Source: Prinia subflava (taxonomy: Eukaryota > Chordata > Aves > Passeriformes > Cisticolidae). From it: DNA of 64,000 bases. Below are positions 59,901-64,000 of the stretch, piece after piece. The notes under the pieces were generated by a model that searched no databases, was not told the DNA's origin, and saw nothing but the letters and a program-made list of their open reading frames with translations. Each line of letters begins with the position of its first letter. Within the stretch, counting starts at the first letter, position 1. Location: the NCBI RefSeq assembly GCF_021018805.1, contig NC_086247.1, positions 133,837,602-133,901,601 of the forward strand. Reading direction: 5' to 3'. The translations under genes were made by a program, and so were the position numbers.

Positions 59901-62398
59901 AATTTGTTATTCCATCTTTTTGACTCTTTTTTTTAATATCTCTCTTGGCAGACAGCTCTCATAACTCCTATATAAAATGCAAGTGGCCTTAAGTCTTTAG
60001 TACCTGATTCCTCTGTAGGAATTAGTCTTGAATCTTCTGACAATTCATAGTTATAGATAAAAATACAACTTTTACAGTAATAAAAGGTGATGGAGTCTAG
60101 CTCCTTTTATTTAAGTCAGTCTGATTGTGCTAAACTCTATATTCCCATCTGTCATTTGCTGCAAGAAATAATTTTGTACATCTACACCAGCTTGGCTTTG
60201 CTGCCCTCATTGTCTTAAGTAAATCAAGATCTGCCAGGCCCAAGGCCATATGGCAGCACCAATGGATTGTCTTGGGTTGGAACACCTGAACAGGATAAAC
60301 AGCCCAAAAGTCAGAGAACATATTTCTTTTTAGAGCTTGACAGAACATCAGCTCTCCTGGTAACAAATGGGGCAAGAACTTCCTGGTTTACTAACATGGC
60401 TTATAAATTCACAGATGAATTATTATTCTATTCAAATGTCAGGCACTTCTCCTCAAAAGGTCTGGCATTAAAGAACAAGATGGACCATGAAATCAAATGA
60501 AGGACATCCTTCTTTAACAGAATGATACAAGACAATTATTTCCTTTTAAAAGGAAAATAGTAACAAAGTTGTGTTTCCACTACAGGTAAATTTTGAAAAA
60601 TGGTCACATGGAGAACCAAACAATTATGATGGGAATGAAAAATGTGGTGTGTTTACTGGCTATCTCAATATGAATTGGAATGATTTATTTTGTGAACACA
60701 TGCTGGACTTTGTTTGCCAGATTAAAAAAGGTAAGATAACTTCCTGCGTTTGGTGACTTTTAGAGGTAGATAAGAACATCCTTCCCAGGTCAGATCACAC
60801 TATCTGCATGTATTAGAGACAGCTGGGCCATTAATCACAATAAAACAGTTTATGCTACAATTTCAGTGAAGGCTGTTGAAAACTATTAATTAATCCCTGA
60901 AATACACAGCCAGGTTTGGAAAGTATATGCAAGATATTGGGGAAGAGAAACACAACAGCCTAAAGTTGGATATTATTTCTGTAAGCTTAATTTATGATGA
61001 GCTCTAACATGCTGTTTGCTGAATGTAGCACTTTTTTTCAGATATTCTTGAGAAATTCTGTGACAAAAATACCCTTAAGATTATTACTTGGCATTAAAAT
61101 GCTAACTACTGTGTAAATATAATTGAGAGAGGACTAAGAAACATAATATACTCAAATGTTGATTTATATTGCAGGAACGACACTGAAACCAGAGCCTAAT
61201 TCCACATTCGGTAAGTTTCTCACTTCCAATGGAAAAAAAAATTAATTAAGACATAGTGAAGTTAATTTCTCTTACAGGCTAATTAATATTTTAATTTGCA
61301 GATCATGAGTATGTTGTTGGTGAGGATGACTGGATAATATATAAACACAAGGAATACTACTTCAGCAAAGAATCAATGTCTATGGAAAGAGCCAGAGGCT
61401 TTTGCAAGAAGAATGGTGGTGACCTTGTTGTCATTGAGAGTGAAACTGAAAAAAATTTTCTTTGGAAATATGTAAGAAACATCTTTTCTTGAAAAATGCA
61501 TTTTATTGTGGACTAAGGCACATTTTTTCAGCTGGTTTGTGAAATATTAGAAAGTGGTCCCCATCATAAAAAAAACCCAAAAAACAGTTCCACCTTTCAT
61601 CTTTTCATTGGCTTATCTACTTTGAAGCTTTATTATAATAATTATTGTAATAACTTACTATACATAGACAAATTCTCAGCTTCCTTTCAGGAATGCTTTC
61701 AGGGTACAACTGAGAGTCCTTGCTCTGTTAAGTTGAAAGCTGCAATTACTAATTATGTTTTTTTCTAACTCATTCCTTTCGCAAAATTCAATAAAAGCTC
61801 TTTGTCAAAATAGAGCTCATATTTTCAGCAAAAGTTTTAAGTTAGAATATTTTCTTATAGGAAGAAAATGACCTTGTGATGATGTACTGTTTTGGAAATT
61901 GTTTCCTACTATTAAAATGAAATTTTATTGCATTCTTTCCTCTACGTGACTAAGTACAAAACTCCACGATTTACTGGCAGCCTTTTAGCAGATTCTCATT
62001 ATGTTTTCCCCAAACTCTTAAAAATATTGTTATAACCCTGCTTAAGAGGTCATTCTTGCCTTCTTAACATAGCTTTTTTTCCTCTATTTCTTTTTCATAT
62101 GATTTGTGGTTTTAAATTTTTTTTTGATATTTCTCCCCTCCCCCCTGTTATGTACTGAAAATTGCAGGAAATTTTTGTATTTTGCAGTTTGAGCACATAA
62201 TTCCAGCAACTCCCTGCACATTATATATGGTGCAATTGTGCAACGGAAACTACAGCATTTTGTGAACTTTATTTGATTTTGTTTGAAATCTGTTTTATTA
62301 CAGCTAAGTAAATTTGTTTGTTTGTTTTAGATTTTCTATAAAGACTGGGGGAACAACTTCTATATTGGCTTAAGTGTGAGCCTTGACAGAACATTCCA
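47891..62398 (+). CDS. MRC1: Gene 2: second MRC1-type mannose receptor, exons 1-18, 3' end outside window
   Basis: Partial 18-exon CDS: 47891-47951, 49714-50112, 51368-51541, 52414-52578, 52875-52991, 53228-53371, 54700-54882, 55071-55225, 56048-56161, 56888-57003, 57795-57943, 58364-58566, 58943-59064, 59803-59890, 60586-60730, 61175-61210, 61302-61471, 62331-62398. Total 2,609 bases, 869 codons plus two bases, all in one open frame with GT-AG introns. Rough residues: signal peptide 1-20, cysteine-rich R-type domain 21-153, FN type II 154-211, CTLD1 212-353, CTLD2 354-504, CTLD3 505-660, CTLD4 661-778, linker to 790, then CTLD5. The role is expected to be that of gene 1, an endocytic glycan receptor of macrophages. 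The CTLD4 mannose ligands are kept. CTLD2 and CTLD3 have drifted further from human than those of gene 1. It is a paralogue by tandem duplication. Which chicken MRC1L gene it matches cannot be told here. Confidence 0.95.
47952..49713 (+). other. Gene 2 intron 1
   Basis: 1,762 bases. It ends with the T/G tract and a good acceptor. A 159-codon minus-strand open frame (48989-49468) has no recognised domain and is probably chance. Confidence 0.65.
49531..49634. repeat. T/G low-complexity tract, gene 2 intron 1
   Basis: About 100 bases of T and G (GGTTGGTTGGTTGG, TTTTGG and GTTT units) ending about 80 bases before exon 2. Similar in type to the tract at 8059-8163. Confidence 0.88.
49714..50112 (+). 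CDS. MRC1: Gene 2 exon 2: cysteine-rich (R-type, ricin B-like) domain
   Basis: Acceptor TTTCATAG, donor GTGAGT; 399 bases. It encodes GRGIFSIYNEDNKLCAQAQN, FQRFRWVSPTQLLSMALKLC, then ELQWWECRNDTLAT and DLFLNYGKGKGKK. In mammals this domain binds sulfated GalNAc glycans; the Trp before ECRND (49950-49952) is at the position of the stacking Trp of that site. N-R-T and N-D-T are sequons. The exon is clearly richer in G+C than the flanking introns. Intron 2 has 1,255 bases and nothing recognised. Confidence 0.95.
50113..51367 (+). other. Gene 2 intron 2
   Basis: 1,255 bases, AT-rich. No repeat or gene recognised. Confidence 0.6.
51368..51541 (+). CDS. MRC1: Gene 2 exon 3: fibronectin type II domain
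   Basis: Acceptor CTCCACAG, donor GTAATT. It encodes IYTLGGNAFGAPCVFPFKHQ, GKWYAECIPRRDDADSLWCA and DKDQLFGNCPLK. The four cysteines and the C-V-F-P-F start are the FN type II signature; in MRC1 this module binds collagen. Intron 3 has 872 bases without a recognised element. Confidence 0.95.
52414..52578 (+). CDS. MRC1: Gene 2 exon 4: CTLD1, N-terminal part
   Basis: Acceptor TTTTATAG, donor GTAAAG. It encodes TQNKFWKTNPVTKTRYQINS, ESLLTWHQARKSCQQQDAEL and LSITDLREEMYLL. LTWHQARKSCQQQ is as in human MRC1 CTLD1. The equivalent exon of gene 1 is outside the window. Intron 4 has 296 bases. Confidence 0.95.
52875..52991 (+). CDS. MRC1: Gene 2 exon 5: CTLD1, middle part
   Basis: Acceptor CAATTTAG, donor GTAAGT. 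It encodes GLTSDLGINAKLWIGLYNAL, DSGWKWTGGSPFRYLNWAP. It is one codon longer than gene 1 exon 5. Intron 5, only 236 bases against 2,409 in gene 1, lacks a visible miR-511-like hairpin. Confidence 0.94.
53228..53371 (+). CDS. MRC1: Gene 2 exon 6: CTLD1, C-terminal part
   Basis: Acceptor TTTTTTAAAG, donor GTGCTC, a poor match to consensus. It encodes GNPSVEPGKICGTFQGRNGK, WENQLCDRKLGYICHKRNTS and LDSSTIAS. It is one codon shorter than gene 1 exon 6. Because the donor is weak, the exact end rests on frame and phase with exon 7. Intron 6 has 1,328 bases and nothing recognised. Confidence 0.9.
53372..54699 (+). other. Gene 2 intron 6
   Basis: 1,328 bases of mixed composition. A short TATATATGAGTATATAG run lies at about 53885-53905. 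No known repeat recognised. Confidence 0.6.
54700..54882 (+). CDS. MRC1: Gene 2 exon 7: CTLD2, N-terminal part
   Basis: Acceptor TTTTTTTAG, donor GTGAGT. It encodes GDSKRFKCPREWVPYAGHCY, RIYRTPKIWKEAQSSCRKED and GELASIHNVEEYSFTVSQLG. HNVEEYSF is shared with gene 1, a good sign of recent common origin. Intron 7 has only 188 bases. Confidence 0.95.
55071..55225 (+). CDS. MRC1: Gene 2 exon 8: CTLD2, middle part
   Basis: Acceptor TTTTCCCAG, donor GTAAAA. It encodes DDELWIGLNDFRVQMYFEWS, GTPVIYTKWQHGEPTHTWNK and ADCVVMKGQ. As in gene 1 the motif is EPT. The loop after it is one residue shorter and its sequence differs from gene 1 and human (NNRQEDC there). Intron 8 has 822 bases and nothing recognised. 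Confidence 0.94.
56048..56161 (+). CDS. MRC1: Gene 2 exon 9: CTLD2, C-terminal part and linker
   Basis: Acceptor AATATTTAG, donor GTAAGT. It encodes DGSWADSSCERKFGYICKRK followed by the acidic linker EEPEEAEVSYPGCQK. Length and phase equal gene 1 exon 9. Intron 9 (726 bases) contains a short tandem duplication at 56261-56296. Confidence 0.94.
56261..56296 (+). repeat. 20-base tandem duplication, gene 2 intron 9
   Basis: GAGCCTAGAAAAACTGACTG is followed at once by GAGCCTAGAAAAACTG. Two copies only, no coding role. Confidence 0.85.
56888..57003 (+). CDS. MRC1: Gene 2 exon 10: CTLD3, N-terminal part
   Basis: Acceptor CACTGACAG, donor GTATAG. It encodes GWMKHGFYCYSLVQLPATFP, EAKKVCEENKGYLATVRD. 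The N-Q-T sequon present in gene 1 and human is replaced by K-K-V. Intron 10 has 791 bases with nothing recognised. Confidence 0.94.
57795..57943 (+). CDS. MRC1: Gene 2 exon 11: CTLD3, middle part
   Basis: Acceptor CTTCACAG, donor GTAAGT. It encodes YEQAFLTSITGFKPEKYFWI, GLSDVEEHGTFKWASGDPVT and HWNVGMP. Length equals gene 1 exon 11. Intron 11 has 420 bases and nothing recognised. Confidence 0.95.
58364..58566 (+). CDS. MRC1: Gene 2 exon 12: end of CTLD3, polyproline linker, start of CTLD4
   Basis: Acceptor TTTTACAAAG, without a long pyrimidine tract, donor GTAGGT. It encodes GEESGCVAMATGSSAGLWDI, CEETNTFLCKQLVEG, the linker TPPPPPPTTSP built on a short CCT repeat, and CPEGWQSVSQSSFCFK. It is one codon longer than gene 1 exon 12, in the linker. 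A second AG three bases on would drop a residue. Intron 12 has 376 bases. Confidence 0.92.
58943..59064 (+). CDS. MRC1: Gene 2 exon 13: CTLD4, first helices
   Basis: Acceptor TTCTATAG, donor GTAAGT. It encodes IFQGGREKMQTWFEARDFCR then TIGGDLACIHSEEEQNLIAR. Unlike its counterpart in gene 1 it is AT-rich like its surroundings. An extra Cys sits where gene 1 and human have Ser (LAC-I against LAS-I). Intron 13 has 738 bases and nothing recognised. Confidence 0.94.
59803..59890 (+). CDS. MRC1: Gene 2 exon 14: CTLD4, middle part
   Basis: Acceptor AATTCAG, donor GTGAGT, 88 bases as in gene 1. It encodes DRGYIHYSYWMGLSALDSDA then GFTWSDGSP. A second AG two bases further would break the frame. Intron 14 has 695 bases and nothing recognised. 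Confidence 0.94.
60586..60730 (+). CDS. MRC1: Gene 2 exon 15: CTLD4, calcium and sugar site
   Basis: Acceptor CACTACAG, donor GTAAGA. It encodes VNFEKWSHGEPNNYDGNEKC, then LNMNWNDLFCEHMLDFVCQI. All expected ligands are present: E-P-N at 60613-60621, Tyr two residues later, Glu eight residues after the first Glu, and W-N-D at 60676-60684. Gene 2 should therefore still bind mannose-type sugars. Intron 15 has 444 bases. Confidence 0.96.
61175..61210 (+). CDS. MRC1: Gene 2 exon 16: linker between CTLD4 and CTLD5
   Basis: A 36-base exon, acceptor ATATTGCAG and donor GTAAGT. It encodes GTTLKPEPNSTF; KPEP is shared with gene 1 and human, and N-S-T is a sequon not found in gene 1. The following intron has only 91 bases. 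The call rests on frame, both splice sites and the matching small exon in gene 1. Confidence 0.88.
61302..61471 (+). CDS. MRC1: Gene 2 exon 17: CTLD5, N-terminal part
   Basis: Acceptor ATTTGCAG, donor GTAAGA. It encodes DHEYVVGEDDWIIYKHKEYY, FSKESMSMERARGFCKKNGG and DLVVIESETEKNFLWKY. It is two codons longer at the start than gene 1 exon 17. Intron 17 has 859 bases with nothing recognised. Confidence 0.94.
62331..62398 (+). CDS. MRC1: Gene 2 exon 18: CTLD5, small middle exon; last exon in window
   Basis: Acceptor TTTGTTTTAG, donor GTAAGT; 68 bases as in gene 1. It encodes IFYKDWGNNFYIGLSVSLDR then TF and a split codon. The next exon, expected to carry WMDG and EPN, is not found before base 64000, so intron 18 is at least 1,602 bases. 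Confidence 0.93.
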
Positions 62399-64000
62399 GT
62401 AAGTAAAAACAAATTAATTTTATCAGACTTATAATCTATTCACATTTGGCATGTTTGGCTCCAGGAGACAGTTGACATTCAGTGACTGATACAACCTGTA
62501 GACAGGTTTTTGTCCTCACATAAAGTTTTAAAATGGGATTCTACTCCTCAGCAAAGCACTTCTCCCATCATATTTTCACTATCTATTTCTACCTCTTTTG
62601 ATTCTTTACCCCCTTTTGTGTTCTGAGGCTGAGATGTTGGATCATAGTAAATGAGGCATCTTTGATAAATGAAAGAAAAAGTTGGTTAGAGGTCTCCAGT
62701 ATGTTCCAGATGATTCTTGCAGGCATTACATATTGTTGAAATGATAAAAGAAAAAGAATCCTAGAAACCTGCTGTGAGGGCAGTCAAAGTGGTTTTAGAG
62801 GTGACATATCAATACTGGAGAGTCCTTTCTGGATTTCTTCTCAGAGTTCAGGGAAGGGCAATTTCATGTGACATGGAATCATTACTCTTCTACAAATGTC
62901 CTTGGAAACAAAGTACCCTGGAATTATCTTAAACATCTCCTGGAGCCTTGGATGTGTTGCAGACATGTCTCCTGCATCTTTTTCTAGTGCATTATTCTGG
63001 GATTCAAAGCTTGGTCAGATGAGTCTCAGCCTCTCCATTTTAGTCTTTCTTCTGTTGTCACAGTCTCACAAACCACAGAGACTGTAGTCTCAAATCCTGC
63101 ACACTCTGCTTTCTACATCTCATTCACTGCTCAGATAATTGTTGTTTTCCCAGTCCTGCCTTGTTCCCTCACTAGCTTCATTCTCTTCCCTGTTGGATGA
63201 AGGTGCCACTATTTGCTTTATATTCTTTCTTCTGGTTTATTATGTACTGTTTTTTCCAGTTTGACTCAGGAGGTTTTCAGGCAGCTAGGAATCCTGATGA
63301 ATTCCTAATCTGTAATTTACTTCCAAAAACATGCATGCACTTACTTGGTCTCTGAAACTGGAAAAGCATCGGATAGTCCTGGAGGTGTTATTGCCTGAGG
63401 ATTGTCTGATATGACTGAAGATTGTCAGTCTTGTCTGATTCACTTGACTTCCAGCACACTGAGGCCTTTTCACTTTTTTCTTGGCTACTTTTTGAAAATA
63501 AATTTGTGACTCACCAAGCTAGGAAATGATTGATACATAACTGGAAAAAAAATAGCGTATATAATATTAAAGATTTCCTGTGCTTAACAAAATGGTTCCA
63601 AGCAGTTCCCAGTATATGGTTCAAGACTCTTTCTTACCCTACAAGATATTACTCTACAAGCAATATTATTGCTTTTGACCAGGAAATTGCTAAAATCAGT
63701 TCAGGTGTCTGTTTCTGTGCTCCAGAGAAGTCCAGGTCCTGTGCTAGGTGGGTGCATTTCCTGCACACTGTCAGTGTTCAGAGACCAAGAGAAGCTGGGA
63801 CCACCAGCAAAGATGAAAGATTGTTCAGACCTGGTCTGAGTCAACACTGTAGGCAGTTGATACAATTTTTTTTTAAAATTAATTCCAAGTGGAAGGTCTT
63901 GGCTTCTTTTCAGCAGAGAACAACATGTGTTTGTAAGCCAAGATACATGAAACTTAAATACAGAACTCAAATGTAAACTTTGCAAAGAAATATTAACTAT
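62399..64000 (+). other. Gene 2 intron 18, left part
   Basis: At least 1,602 bases up to the window end. The open frame at 63530-63976 has no CTLD pattern and no flanking splice signals in phase with exon 18, so I do not call it. Confidence 0.65.

Noticed and set aside
63530..63976. Plus-strand open frame of 148 codons at the window end
   Set aside because: It lacks CTLD cysteines and tryptophans and no splice sites fit the phase after exon 18.
1..64000. Bacterial-type systems: operons, CRISPR, phage or defence genes
   Set aside because: Spliced vertebrate exons, CR1 repeats and a SINE show an avian nuclear locus. Nothing of that kind is present.

Overview
The window is vertebrate nuclear DNA from a bird, most likely a songbird. 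It is AT-rich and intron-dense, carries several CR1 LINE tails, and at about 21.14-21.28 kb holds a tRNA-Ile-headed SINE with a CR1-like tail that resembles the TguSINE1 family I know from zebra finch. The species call is inference. No operon, CRISPR array, rRNA gene or functional tRNA gene is visible.

The window holds two genes of one family, head to tail on the plus strand. Both encode the macrophage mannose receptor (MRC1, CD206), a type I endocytic receptor. Its order is signal peptide, cysteine-rich R-type (ricin B-like) domain, fibronectin type II domain, eight C-type lectin-like domains (CTLD1-8), one transmembrane helix and a short tail. I rebuilt the splice structure by translating between GT/AG sites and comparing with human MRC1 as I remember it. 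All splice phases agree. The human gene has 30 exons, and the two copies fit that scheme exon for exon.

Gene 1 (exons 5-30, 2617-42655) enters from the left in the middle of CTLD1 and runs to its stop codon. Its 26 exons join into an open frame of 1,195 complete codons plus stop, with no frameshift or internal stop. Exons 1-4 lie outside the window. Gene 2 (exons 1-18, 47891-62398) starts 5.2 kb after the gene 1 stop and leaves the window in the middle of CTLD5. Its 18 exons give 869 complete codons. Both genes keep the CTLD4 calcium and mannose ligands (EPN, a downstream Glu, WND). Gene 1 also keeps them in CTLD5. Gene 1 is visibly closer to human MRC1 than gene 2 in CTLD2 and CTLD3.

Non-coding layout: introns 4, 11, 22 and 28 of gene 1 carry CR1 fragments and intron 12 carries the SINE. 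Intron 8 has an imperfect hairpin whose loop shares 27 of 28 bases with a site in intron 7. Intron 21 has an LTR-like block. Low-complexity T/G or A/C tracts lie in introns 5 and 6 of gene 1 and intron 1 of gene 2. The gene 1 3' end has five UGUA motifs directly before overlapping AATAAA signals. The 5.2 kb intergenic stretch shows no gene.

Tandem expansion of MRC1 is already known from chicken, so the array is not a new system. The points most worth a second look are the unequal divergence of the copies, a GC- and CpG-rich exon 13 in gene 1 that stands out from its surroundings, and the hairpin element.
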